Part shown: positions 1 to 11,425 of the stretch, one piece after another | Layout of the letters: the number at the start of each line of letters is the position of its first letter | How positions within the stretch are numbered: position 1 is the stretch's first letter | Origin: Andrena cerasifolii | Lineage: Eukaryota > Arthropoda > Insecta > Hymenoptera > Andrenidae | DNA length: 64,000 bases | Direction: 5' to 3' | Assembly: GCF_050908995.1 (NCBI RefSeq) | Contig: NC_135123.1 | Span: forward strand, 12,338,001-12,402,000 | Program-made: the position numbers and the translations under genes | Notes under the pieces: generated by a model | What the model saw: the letters and a program-made list of their open reading frames with translations, nothing else | Told to the model about the DNA's origin: nothing | The model's database searches: none

Positions 1-2130
1 GCCTGTGCGCCAGGAATTTCGCGATCGCGAATCGAGCCTTCACCTCGCGGCTGGCATAACAAGCGTGTGCTAATTGCCATCACCTTCGTCCCTCCGTGGT
101 TTCTTTCGTTCCTTTTTCGCCTCCGCCGTCTTCGACCATCCGCGTACTTTCTCCGCGTCCGTCCAGTGGTATTCCGCGCCGAGTTAACGGTTCCCTGTCG
201 TTCCTCGCCGCGGAGACGCGAGTGGATCTCGAAATCGTTGAGATGAGATCAGCGTGGCCACCGTTGCTCATGGCGGTGGTTGTTTAAAATTCGGAATATT
301 CATCGATCCATCACTGAAATTTAGGGAACAATTAGTTGAACTGATTCCTATTGCTTGCGCAGTAAATACTCGATCCTGTAAATCGAGGATTAACGACACT
401 CCCAGCAGGCGAATTCCGCGTAGATTTCATTGGTCCTTGCTAGCGAGGATAATCATTGCGCGAATTGCTTAGTGGCTACCCGCGGGGAATCGACGATTAG
501 CGCTCCTATCGTTCGGTGTGCGTTTCTGATCGCGTTTGCGGCGAAGTACACACGTGGCGTGCATTCAGAGCATCGCGGGGCTGTTCTTGAGTACGCTGGC
601 ATGGTGCAGATAAGGCATTCGACTGCGGTGAAGGTGGACGGAAGAATTCGTTGGATAGTGCGCGCAACTTTGGTACAATTTAAATTGAAAAAAAAAAATC
701 AGATGAAATTATAAAGGCTGATCGATCAACCGTGAAACTAATCGAAAGATATTCTCAGAGCGCCGAGGAGTCACACGGTGACCAGTCGCTCACGGAAAAG
801 TGCAATTTTTCCCGCCGCAAGCTAGGTGATCGGTTTCGCAGCGCTGTGACGCGGGGGTGGCCGAGCAAGACCGCGTAGGAAGACGGGGGTTGGAGGGCAG
901 GGATTGCGCAAAGGGAGCAAAAAGGGGTGGCTGGCCTTGTCGGGTCGGGGGATCTCCGTCGGTATCCCCGTGCATCTGGGAGACGGCTATGCATTTATGC
1001 ATGTTTTGCGGGTATCGCATGCTTCTTGCCAATAACGCGCCATTCTACGTGGCACACGACTCGAGCACACCGAGCCTCCATTTTCTGGCTTCCACGGCTC
1101 TGTCGTCTCGATACTGTCACGACGTTCTTCGTCCTACCTGGGAATGCGAAGGTACTCGAGAATGTTAAGTCCCGGAGGTCTTTCGGGCATTTTTATTGAA
1201 CTTTCGTCGAGATACAGGGACCGGTCCTTGGGTATCTAATGGAGGCTTAAAGAGATCGTTAGTCGCGTCTAGGTTTCATTGGTTGTCGAATATTTGCATG
1301 GCTCTATTTAATGAGTCATTCGGCTGGTCCATATGATCGAGGAGCTATTGTGATTGCGGACAGCTTTTTGCCGGACACGCAATTGTCAGTCTGTGCATAT
1401 CGGAGTCCCTGAAAGCACGATACACGTGTTCGCATGTAGGTACAGAAACACTCATTATACTCCGGAGTCCGTAATACTCGGCGCGGCCAGTAAAGTCGTA
1501 AGTGGGCCCCGTTAATGGCCAGCGCTGTACAAGATAAGGAATTATTGATCGTAAATAATTTTGTAATGTACGCGACGATAATGTTGCAATCGCTGCCTTT
1601 ATCGACTCGGCATTCCGTAGATGCGCGATCGGACTTAAGAGTTTTTCGCGGAACTTTTCATCGTCTTTCGACCGACAATGCCTCCTCTTGAATTCTTTGC
1701 GCGACGTTTCCTGAAATAACCTTTCATCTACAAGGTAGCGTTAAAAATTGTCAAATCGGGGTATGGGTCTCTACACTCCCAAATTCTGATTCCATTTCTT
1801 TGTGCGTTTCATCCTTAGAGAACCAAAAGGTTATATACTCTATTTCCTACCGCGAAGGGCATTGGTCGTAGCAACATTAGAACTGCGTTATCCAAAACAT
1901 CAAATTCACCACGTTAGTTTTCCACGGCGATAAGGACACCATTCGATCTCTCCAGAGGATGGAATTTTGAATCTTCGATATCATTCTCACAGATTACATC
2001 CTGGTCCCGAACTGCCGGGCTTCTAATCGAGAAAGGAAAGTGAAGGAAGCCAACATTTCGAAAGCATCCCGCAATCTGCATTCATTCGCGCCAAAGTCAC
2101 AGCTTCAAAATCGCCAGTTTTCATTCTCCA
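1..2130. other. Gene-free CpG-rich spacer
   Basis: I see no exon, RNA gene or transposon end here. The first 1.2 kb is CpG-rich and its open frames have arginine/serine-rich, low-information translations typical of non-coding CpG-rich DNA. An octamer-like ATTTGCAT word lies at 1292-1299. Base composition becomes more AT-rich from about 1500 onward. Confidence 0.6.
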
Positions 2131-2135
2131 CGGAG

Positions 2136-2522
2136 CACAGTGGGGAAATTTTGCGATTTTATGGCCAAAACTGCGGATATGAAATTTTTTAATTTTACAA
2201 ATTTAATACAAATGTATATATCCATTTTCGTGGTCAAAACGTCAAAACTTATTTTTAATATATAAAATTCGGCACTTTTACGTTCTAATATATGAGAAAC
2301 TAAAAATTACGAGCGATAAAGATTTTTTTATTATTTACATTTATACTAACCTCACGTGAACATAAACATTTGCGAGTCTACACGAGCTTTGTATTTAACA
2401 GTAAAATTGGTGGCATTTGATACTCATATTAGTTCTTCAATTAACATTTGCATTTATTTTGTCGAAATCTAAAATTTATTTTTGTGGTTTTGGCCATAAA
2501 ATCGCGAAATTTCCCCACTGCG
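2136..2522. mobile_element. Transib-like non-autonomous DNA transposon (387 bp)
   Basis: An AT-rich island with inverted ends. The left end reads CACAGTGGGGAAATTT and the right end, read inward on the other strand, CGCAGTGGGGAAATTT; the match runs about 36 bases to GGCCAAAAC. The pentamer CGGAG lies immediately outside both ends (2131-2135 and 2523-2527), a perfect 5-bp GC-rich target duplication. Known of the family: Transib elements make 5-bp GC-rich duplications and have ends resembling the V(D)J heptamer CACAGTG; the left end here is exactly that heptamer. An A-rich block (CCAAAAC) lies about 22 bases in from the left heptamer and matches inside the right end, where a nonamer would be. 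No transposase frame is present, so the copy depends on enzyme supplied elsewhere. A 9-bp imperfect duplication (6 of 9) of another superfamily is a weaker alternative. Confidence 0.72.
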
Positions 2523-2527
2523 CGGAG

Positions 2528-3766
2528 GGAAGGTCGTGTTTTAAATTGGAGCGAATTAAGACACACATATGTGTTCGTGGGTATACATTTTCGGTCCCTC
2601 CTTCGGTTCACCTCCCGTAGGTATTAATCGCTATCAGATTTATCGAGGAGCCCATAATTCAGGCTGTCCACGTTGACACGTGAACGTAAGCCGACCGCAA
2701 CACGCTGCGTACACACTGCCGATGTGCGGCGGCGTAGTGTGCGCCTGTCTATATCGTAATTTTATGCACTTGGGGCCGATGAATATGGATTCGCGGGCCG
2801 CGCAACACTGGGTCGTCGATTTATGCGGGCTACTCGGTGAAGCACTATTTACCGAATAGGCGTGGAATCGAAGAAAAATGTGCACGAGAACCGGCTGCGC
2901 CACGGCTGTCCGGTAGTCACGCGACTTTCATGCAGAAACACTCGCGTCTCCCCTTCAGCGCGATGATACTTCCATCAATGTTACGCCTCGGCTCGCTAGA
3001 ATTCCAGTATCGTGTGATAATCGCTGTGACTTTTCTATTCATATCGATACCGCTCCCTGCCCGTAACGTCGGTGGGGCCGAGTAGTCACTAGGGGGTAGA
3101 CCAGGGCGCCAGGGACTTGTTAATAGATTCCACCGCGTATTTGCATCGAATCGTTCATGTCCAATTGCGCCGGCGCGGCGAGGAATCCACGGGTCAGAAA
3201 TCAGCCATAAATTTAATTAGATCCCCGACAAAGGGGAGAGAAATATTATTAGATCAGGCGGGGTAGATTAGAGGAACGGGGGGTCGGAACACGTAGTATT
3301 TCACGGAGGAAAAGAAAAGAGCAGCGAAAAGGCGGGAGGGCCGGAGGAAAGAGAGGGGCGACGAATCGGAAAAAAGCGAATAATCGCGGGGCGAAGGTTT
3401 TCGTGCGAGCCTACCCACATTCCTACCATCGGCTACGAATGTTGCGGGCTCGTACGAAAAAAAAGGGTAGCAGATACGGACGGGACAATCTGATTAGCGC
3501 AATCTAATTAACGCTGCTTTTAATGGCGTTCATTAGCACATGCCTCCCCCCCTTCCCCCCCGCCGTGTCGTCCACCTAAGCCTCGACCCCTTCTTCCCCG
3601 CCCTCCCCCAACCCCCTTTTCCGCCGCATTGACACTATACCTTCTGGGAGCTGCTTTTGTTCCCCGCCTTCCTCCTCCTGTGTATGTTCCACGTGTTTGT
3701 CGCATTTCCATCCCAGGAAGCTTCTTTCCCTTTTTGCGCGCTCTTTCTCCTTTCCGCTCGAGATTA
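2528..3766. other. Gene-free spacer with purine and pyrimidine tracts
   Basis: No gene seen. An octamer-like ATTTGCAT lies at 3139-3146. A purine-rich stretch (about 3230-3400) is followed by a C/T-rich stretch (about 3540-3620) whose strand asymmetry creates long but meaningless frames. Confidence 0.6.
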
Positions 3767-3774
3767 CAGTGTAT

Positions 3775-4449
3775 TAGAGCTGTTCGAGTACTCGGAAAAT
3801 ACGAGCCGAGCTTGACTCGGCCCGAAGAACCGAAACGAGCCGAGTACTCGACAAAAAGCGAGCAACTCGAAAAAAGCAAGCAACTCGAATAGAACCGAGC
3901 AACTCTCTTAAGTTACCTACTATTTTCATATTCAATTAATATTTTGATAAAAGTTTCTCAATGAATGACTAAAGAAATGAAAATGAATTTTTCACAGCTG
4001 GAAAAAAACGTTAATACTGCTGTGCTGTAATATTAGAAAAACTGGATACATCAGATTTTGCCATCTGGCCATGAAAATGTTTAAAGCATATCGATCTCGC
4101 ATAATTCATTTTTCCAAATTTAATTTCTTTATTCAATTAATGTGAGATTACGTCGGAATAATAATAATAATAATAATTACGAACCATTATCCAGTAAATA
4201 AACATATTCTAAAATATTCGAAACATTCAAGCTTCAAACTACTCGACAAACTGGACTGTTCGGTACTTTCGGTCCGCTCGGTTCTTTCGATCCGCTCGGT
4301 TTACTTCGAACCGCTCGAAAAAATTCGAGTTCTCGGTTCTATTCGAGTTGCTCGCTTTTTTTTTGAGTTGCTCGGTTCTATTCGAGTACTCGGCTCGGCT
4401 CGGTTCGCATTTCAAGCTACTCGAATATTCGAGTACACGAACAGCCCTA
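3775..4449. mobile_element. hAT-type inverted-repeat element (675 bp)
   Basis: The ends are TAGAGCTGTTCG on the left and, read inward, TAGGGCTGTTCG on the right. Both are flanked by the identical 8-bp duplication CAGTGTAT (3767-3774 and 4450-4457). The arms (about 3775-3905 and 4240-4449) are built from imperfect repeats of CGAGTACTCG, CTCGGTTC and CGAGTTGCTCG, so each arm is rich in short palindromes. The core (about 3905-4235) is AT-rich and holds a short (TAA)n run near 4158-4177. No transposase frame is visible. 8-bp duplications and TAGRGCTG-like ends are typical of hAT elements; the repeated subterminal words are probably transposase-binding sites (inference). Confidence 0.9.
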
Positions 4450-4457
4450 CAGTGTAT

Positions 4458-6914
4458 AGTATATATGTATATACTGCTTGGTATCCGGGGTATCTTGCAC
4501 ATTAGGGGTATTTGGAGTACCTACTTGGGAAAGCGGGATATTTCGAACACATGCAGTTTGGATCCCGCAGAGCTGAACTTCGCGATTTCCACGCTAGCGG
4601 CTCGTAGACGGACTTCAAGTCCACGGGCGAGGAAGTCTGAATAAGTATAGGTCCGGAAACTTCGTGTTCCCGAGGTATAATTAGCCAGGATACCGGGCGC
4701 ACGGCATCATCCACGAAAGTATACAAAGTACATTTTGGGCGTAACGAAATATTAACGCATCCCTCAAAACGTCGAGATCCGAGCGGCTGATTAACAGCGG
4801 AATAAATTCCATTTATATACAACAAGCGGAGAGACGTAATTACGTCGAAATTAAACGCATCGCGGTGTTAACACGAGCGTTACAAGTGCCCGGAGCAAGC
4901 AATTAGTTGCTTAGTTCCACCGTGTTGCCGCCCCTAAACGACCATTAAATGTAAATGATCATCGAAGGCGAATAAACGCGGCAATAACACTGTGTGCAGC
5001 TTCTATGTAATTTCGCTTCCGCGATAAAGAATTGTTGGTATTAAGGATCGCTGCGGTCGAGGGGAGTGAAGGACGCCCGTGTTCCGTCATTTCCATTGCA
5101 GAACGGATTATAAGAACCCGCTGCGGGCTGCTGGTGTGGTGGCGAGAAGCGAAAAAGTGCGCGATCCATGGAAAGGGTGACGATTTCACGGATCGAAATG
5201 CCGGGCTTTTTATCCAAGATCCGCGGGTGCGCTGCTTCGGAGGGAAACGACGTTAAGCAGCAGCCCCCGTGTGTATGGGAGTGCGTGACATTGTATGGAT
5301 ATTAGCCGATTTCACGAACGATAATCTCGACGGTCGGCTGTGCCCCAGCTAGAGCTATGCGGGCTCTTTACGCAAAATCTTAATTCAGGACGTCGCGGCG
5401 GTCCTAAGCAATTATGACCTACATTACTCGCGATTTAATATTCCCGCGTCTTGCCAGCGCACGGAAGCAGTCCTTCAGCGTGGAAAACGCCTGGAAGGAG
5501 TTCCCTTTAAAACGCTCCCGAGGTCCTAGGGACTTGCCAGGCGCTCTGTTTGACCCTGGTGCATCGCATTGTTCGCGATAGGGCGAAGTCGAATAATATG
5601 ACTTGTAATTAGTTAGATCGGGGAAGGTCAATGGCGATAGAGCTTCTCCGTACTGTTTCGAAAGACCGCGGTGTATCGTGGCCTCTTGCAAGGAAACTTA
5701 TATTTGTTTTCGGCGCATTTCCGTATCTTTCCGCCGCGATACCGATGCGCGATACGCATTCAAAATATTCGAGAATAATCGTTTCCCGATAACGGGTACG
5801 TGGCCGCTGACTATTAATTAAACGCATTCCGACGCGCCTGCCGCGTAAACACGAGAGCGATGGGAAAATAATAATCTGATGCAGGGAGCCGATCGGTGGC
5901 GGCAGCGTTTTTCTTTCTTCGCCGGCCGACCGCCTTGGAGTAGTTAAGGAAAGTTTGACGATGGATATCGTAGAAGCGGCAGCACGTTTCATTCATGACT
6001 CATTATTTCATTCGGAGGAATCATTCGTTGCTTGAATTCGTTACATGCTCCAATCATTACCGCCACAGACATAACAAGGCGTAACGACCAAATGTGGAAT
6101 AGAATCCCGAGCGAATAGAAAGAAGAAAAAAGAAACAAAGTCGAGTAACCAAAACCTCGGACATCCTCCACGAAAATCCCTAGCCTCGAGATATCCAGAA
6201 GAAATGAAACCTTCCAAAGACGTGGAAGGAGGGGGACAAAGCACCAAGGAATGAATAGGAAAGAAATAAAGTTGCCGGTGAAGTTGCGCCAGCAAGAAGC
6301 TCGCCTCGCGATCCTTGGAATCGCGTCTTCCAAAACGGGGACGACTGATTCCCGTCGGCGTCGACGTGGTCGGCGCGGGAAGGAAAAGCAACGGGTCGTA
6401 AAGCGGCGGTGTAAGTCACTTGGCCGCGGAAATCTCGCGGAACGTGTACAAAGGTAAGCCCGTGGCTGGCTCGCACGGGCCATGCACAATCGTTTGATAT
6501 CCATACAATGCGAGGCCCGCCAAATACAAACGCTCTCGCTGCCGCGCACACCGCCCTGCACGTACCCACCAACACCCACGAGCGACACACGCACGTGCGC
6601 GAATACGGCTCCGAACGGCAGCGAAGATAAGGCATGGCACACGTTGCTAGATATGTAGCAGATATCAAGCGACGGCGTTTGCCGGGCCACGGCTATACCG
6701 AGCGTACGACCTACAACTAAAGTAGGTACTACCTACTAGGCCTACTACAACGTACCAACAGGGAGTGGTACAAGTACCAGACGCGATCGAGACATCCATG
6801 GGAGAGCAGTCAGCGGAGGTACAGTCGCCCCTCGCTACTGTCGCCTGTTTATCGGATTTCGTCCACCGAAACGTAACTCGTCGGCGCGACAGAAGCTGAA
6901 GCATTAGGGAATAA
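4458..6914. other. Gene-free spacer
   Basis: No exon or transposon boundary recognised. The longest frame (minus strand, 5989-6690) has a low-information arginine/serine/phenylalanine-rich translation with no domain I recognise and is treated as chance. A small imperfect palindrome of AGTAGGTACTACCT type lies at about 6720-6745. Confidence 0.55.
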
Positions 6915-6922
6915 GTCGAAAG

Positions 6923-7118
6923 GAGAGGTGTACTGAGGATTTAATCTTCCGAGGGGGAGTTGAACGGATAAAAATATTTTTAATTTAAATTCAATAAAAT
7001 TAAGTGGGTGATTATACAAATTTATTTAAGGAATAAAACCTAGTTTTCTTTTCTTCTTACAAAGCCCCTACTTTGAGGGTGCCAGGGCCTCTTAGCTCTC
7101 CCTCTGGGTGCGCCACTG
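6923..7118. mobile_element. Degenerate hAT-type element (196 bp)
   Basis: The right end, read inward, is CAGTGGCGCACCCAGAGGG, a classic hAT terminus. The left end GAGAGGTGTACTGAGG matches it imperfectly, with differences largely of the C/T and G/A type expected from CpG decay. The flanks are near-identical octamers, GTCGAAAG (6915-6922) and TTCGAAAG (7119-7126), 7 of 8 identical. The interior is AT-rich with no frame. The right end alone is convincing; the left boundary rests on the flank match and is less certain. Confidence 0.6.
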
Positions 7119-7126
7119 TTCGAAAG

Positions 7127-8728
7127 TGTGGAATTACATATTTGATGGGAGGCTTTGTTTTTCGGGAAAGTGAAAGTTGAAATTAGTGTACCTATATGGG
7201 GAAAAGTTATTTTTGGAAATTATTCCAACTGCTGTCCACCCTCTTTTCCGGCTTCTCTTTCTTCTCCTCGGTTATCCCGCCTGCTCTTGTTCGTGGCCCC
7301 GGGTTCTGCACATCCCCGTGTTCGTCTCGTTTCGTTGCACTCGGAGCGTGCTAGCGGTTATTATTGCCAACATCGTCGCCAGCCGAGCGGGCGCGTCATG
7401 CCCAGCCATCCCCGTGGTTTTTACGACGTGGCGGCGGGCGTATGCGTGCGCGCGCGCGCGTGAAATCATGCGTGCAAAGCCTGTTAAACCAGGAACACGA
7501 GGAGGCGGGGGCGGAGAGGTGTAGAGGTGTAGAGATGGAGGCTGGCGGAGGGCCGAGGACACGATAGCGAGAGCAAGGGATCCGATATCTGTTCGCACGT
7601 CATTACCCCAGACTGCAGCAGCAGCAGGATCCAACGTGGGATCGTTCCCCGGGCACACGAGGCGCCTTGGTGGCTGCTCGATCTCCCATGATCTATGGAT
7701 CATGGCCCGTTTAATTCCGGCACCGTCGCGAAAATCTATCGCCAGCCGACGGAAGACGCGTCGCGTATTAGATCAATGACGCGGCGTATCTGCCGGGGAT
7801 CTCCGCGTTATTGAAAATCGAACGCCCTGCGAGCGAGGAGAGGCGCTTAAAAATGATACATGAACGCTGGCGGGCCTCGCGCTGCGATACGAAGGTGTAC
7901 GATTAAGCCGGAGTATTATTTAAATTAGAAATTTGTAAAACTATTAATTCTGATTGTGGAGAGTGGCTGATTCCTAATTCGCTACCGATCAATGACACCG
8001 AGCGGAGCGAGATCCTATAGGAACTCAAGTGAACGCAGAATGTTGTTGAAACCTCAACTTTCCTCGCAGCGATGGGCAAAAATCGAGACCCAGGTCAGGA
8101 GCACGAAAGTTATCGGCGACGTGGGTGAGGGACGGGGATGGGTCCGGCGATCGAGCGGAGGAGAAGAAGATAGGGGAAAAAAAGCAGATAGCAGGGGCAG
8201 AGACAGAGAGAATTGGCGATGATCGTGGCGATGTCTGGTCTTGCAGCGAGGCCCAGGGCCGGCAACAATAATCGTCGCTCGTATCGGCCGTGCACGCCCG
8301 TTATCGCGGTTATCACCGCGTCCGGTCTCTATCGGCTATCTATGCAAATCACAGCTAATTATATTTAATTAGATTCGACCACGGCGCTCCCACCGATTGC
8401 CGCCGCGTCCCACTCCGTGTTGTATACCGAGTTTCGATCGTGCTCGTGTGCGTTCCGCGTAGAGGAGGGACTCGTGTGCTCCGAACAAGCGAGCGCCCGC
8501 GCGCAAACATGCGTTTACCTGTGCACACAAGGTGCACACGGTCATCGGGACTGCTGCGCAAATAAACTTGATAGTTGACGCACACTTTGGTCGCTCGCTT
8601 CCGTGGACGTCTGTGGGTGGGAAGGAAGTTGGACTCGGAGGACCTTAGATGGACAATTTCGGTCGCGTATTATAATTGAAATCATATATTTTTCTACCGA
8701 TTAGCTCTGTTTCTCCGTTGTGGGTAGA
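7127..8728. other. Gene-free CpG-rich spacer with a CG dinucleotide run
   Basis: No gene seen. An alternating CG run lies at 7445-7460. An octamer-like ATGCAAAT word lies at 8342-8349. Open frames are low-information. Confidence 0.55.
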
Positions 8729-8730
8729 TA

Positions 8731-9607
8731 GGGGAGACCGGGGAAGATTGTAACACGGGGTAAATTGTAACATAAGTAAAATCTTTTGAACGACAAATCT
8801 GGTAACCCACAGCATCCGAGAGATGCTTGACGATATCAGCACCGTCGGTTTTAGCGACACAAACAAGCGTTATGTATTCAATTTGTGGTTACAGCCCAGA
8901 ATTTTAGTATTTAGAGCACGTAAGTAAATGTTGTCTTGGCAATTTTATTTCAATTAATCGTCACTAGAAACCGTTTGAATTTTTGCTTTTTTTTGTCGCA
9001 AACGAATCAGTACACATTGGTTTATTGTAATATGTACGCATTTTAGTAATTTGATGTTTAGTTTCTCGTTTGCTGAGATAAAACTCAAAAATTCAAGCTC
9101 GGGGTAAATTGTAACATGGTACTACTTACTCCGCTCTAAATGGTGATAAAGCAAGCTATTTGCTGACACGCCAGAAAAAGATGCTCTAGACGCACAAGAG
9201 AACAATCGAGAATCCAAAAAGTATAAAAAAGTATAGAGACAAAAGTAAAGAAAGCGAAAAAGAAGATTTTGATAGAATCAGATAAAAAAGCAATTATTGT
9301 TTAACTCATGATATGTGTTTTCATTTATATTTTTTAGAAATGTTTATTTGTGTTCATATTTGTATTTAAATAAGTAAAATAGATGTTACAATTTACCCGG
9401 GGACTGGGGCACATTGTAACAAAGGTTCAGATTTGCTTAAGATGAAGCTAGATGTCTAAGTGTCCAAGATTTTGTCACGTACTTTCACGCAATTAGTTCA
9501 CCGCGTGTGTAAGTAGTAAATCACGCAAATTATTTCCTGATCGAGGAAAACACTTTCGAGAAAAAACTGTGAAAACTTTTTTTATTACAATCTGCCCCGG
9601 TCTCCCC
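8731..9607. mobile_element. TA-flanked inverted-repeat element with GGGGAGACCGGGG ends (877 bp)
   Basis: The left end reads GGGGAGACCGGGGAAGATTG and the right end, read inward, GGGGAGACCGGGGCAGATTG. TA lies directly outside both ends (8729-8730 and 9608-9609), the duplication expected of Tc1/mariner/pogo-type transposons. The word GGTAAATTGTAACAT occurs just inside the left end (near 8758) and again near 9102, and its reverse complement lies near 9384; a related CACATTGTAACAAAG follows near 9411. These are repeated subterminal motifs. No transposase frame is visible in the AT-rich interior. Superfamily assignment is inference from the TA flanks; a 2-bp duplication is weak evidence alone, but the inverted match is clear. 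Confidence 0.8.
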
Positions 9608-9609
9608 TA

Positions 9610-10216
9610 CAGCTTCTCAGGAAGTCTGTTTTTCTGAATGAAATTCGATGCTATCTGCTGACGAGGGCAAAGGGTTCCGCGGCCGGAGAGGACAATCGTT
9701 CGAAGAGAGGGATGCAGAGGGTGGCTGTTCTCGAAGATACCCGGTCTCTCCATCGAATCCTATCCCCGGGGGTCAGTATCCCCTCCAGCTGGAGCCGCTA
9801 TCGTGGTGTTACATCGCGCGCAGTGTTCTAGCTCGCAATTACATCGTCGAACATAGTTACAGTTGGCCGCGTTGCAGGCGCCGCTTGCAGTCTGAATCCT
9901 TTATTCGCGGATACCGTGGCTAGTATCAGACGCCAAGTCTTAATATTTCATATAGACACCTCTTACATCCTGGGAGCCTCGATTAATAGCCGCGGCTGCC
10001 AGGTAGGTAGGTATTCTCTTTGATTATGTACAGAGATTTCAGAGAAACGAAACATGATCTTAGGGGAAGTGATGCTTCTGGAAAGTACACATTAGAAGGG
10101 TGGAACACAGGTTTTCTTACGAGTCTCTATTTCTTGCAAATTCAACTTTAAGAGTGCGCGAGAGCTCGCGCGTGACTTCGATCTCCCATGATCTCAACTT
10201 CGATGTTCTTTTCTAC
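9610..10216. other. Gene-free spacer
   Basis: Nothing recognised. A short GGTAGGTAGGTA run lies at about 10001-10013. Confidence 0.5.
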
Positions 10217-10224
10217 TCTATAAT

Positions 10225-10297
10225 CAGTGGCCGATTTGGAGATTTGGCGCTCCTAGGCTAAAAAGCGTCTTCCTCCCTATATACAAATCCGGCCCTG
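10225..10297. mobile_element. Very short hAT-type remnant (73 bp)
   Basis: The left end is CAGTGGCCGATTTG and the right end, read inward, CAGGGCCGGATTTG. The flanking octamers TCTATAAT (10217-10224) and CCTAGAAT (10298-10305) agree at 6 of 8 positions. CAGTGG-type ends and 8-bp duplications are hAT hallmarks. At 73 bp it is little more than two ends joined, so it could be a deletion product or a minimal mobilisable unit. Confidence 0.6.
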
Positions 10298-10305
10298 CCT
10301 AGAAT

Positions 10306-11004
10306 TACTCTATTCGATCTCTAGTCGACACCCTATTCGACCAAACTATCCAATTACACATCAATCTACTTGTTTCCACTTGTAGAAGGTGTGCCATGTC
10401 GCTGCCCACAGACCGCTCAGCATTAACGAGTATCCTTCGCGATCCTCCGGGTGCACAAACCTACCTGTTGGGTGTCCGACCGTGGTAAGGCCGGCCTGGA
10501 ATCGACCTCCCCCCTTGGTCGTGACCCTCGAGAAAGTTTGATCGAACCCTGACCCCTCTCTGGATCCGTGGACGGGGATCTATCCGCGGCCGATCGTCTG
10601 ACGAATCTGTAACGCTCTCCTTCACGATCTCTCGTGACCGTCGCGCGTATTTAGGCGCTATGTGTAGCCCCGTAATTAACGATCGCGGTTCTAATTAGCG
10701 ATTTTTTATGTGTTCGATTATGCAAATCGAGCTGGTCGTTAATTGACGCGGTCTTTGGGTATCGATCGACATGGAAAAGCCAAGGGGGTCGCAGGGGGAG
10801 GGCTTTCAGTCGTCCAGCGTTCGTTAATTCCTTGACACGGCGAGACGGTTTATCGGCTCGTTTGTAAATAAACTCCCCGTTGATCCGATAACAGCACTTT
10901 TCCCGGCGCGCCAGATAGAACGAGATTAAAAATTTAATAGCGGAAAGGGGCGTTCAGAGCGACGTTTGTTCTTTAGTGGATAAATTAAAGACACCGACGA
11001 TTAA
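10306..11004. other. Gene-free spacer
   Basis: CpG-rich background. An octamer-like ATGCAAAT lies at 10730-10737 among several homeodomain-like TTAATTA/CTAATTA words (about 10675-10745). No exon seen. Confidence 0.5.
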
Positions 11005-11421
11005 TACCTGATATTCTTATACAGGATTCTCGAAAATGGTAAGTATTTGAAAAAAAATCTGAAGGAGGAAAACTTTTACTGTTTTTCATATCCAACATAA
11101 TACGGTATCTGAATTTTTGGTGTTCGCAATATTTTCCTTGAAACGAGGGTGACTTTAAATAATAATTTTTATTAGGTACTCTTATATCTGCACTGTAAGC
11201 ACCCAAAAGGTCATTTTTATCAGTTGATTAGTTCAACAGTTATAATTTTTGGAAAAATAGTAAACACTATATTTCAAACAGCTGTAACATCCACAATTTT
11301 TGACATTTCGAAAAATCCTTCGAGATATGTTTATATACCCCCAAAGACTACAACATATCCAAGTTGCACCAAAATCCGAAATGTTACTCCGAAAAGTGTC
11401 CGACTTCGCGTGGAATGACCC
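11005..11421. mobile_element. Truncated copy D of the GGG-ended 4-bp-duplication family
   Basis: The segment 11005-11155 matches 49595-49742 inside copy A, beginning with TACCTGATATTCTTATACAG. The segment 11156-11421 matches the right part of copy C (about 56800-57061), ending in the family right terminus CGCGTGGAATGACCC. The bases after the end are TATA. I find no matching left terminus upstream, so the copy is truncated or its left end was lost by rearrangement. It shows that the internal module of A and the right arm of C belong to one longer parental element. No coding capacity seen. Confidence 0.78.
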
Positions 11422-11425
11422 TATA

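Noticed and set aside
5989..6690. 233-codon minus-strand frame
   Set aside because: Low-information composition with several overlapping frames of similar length and no domain or splice context.
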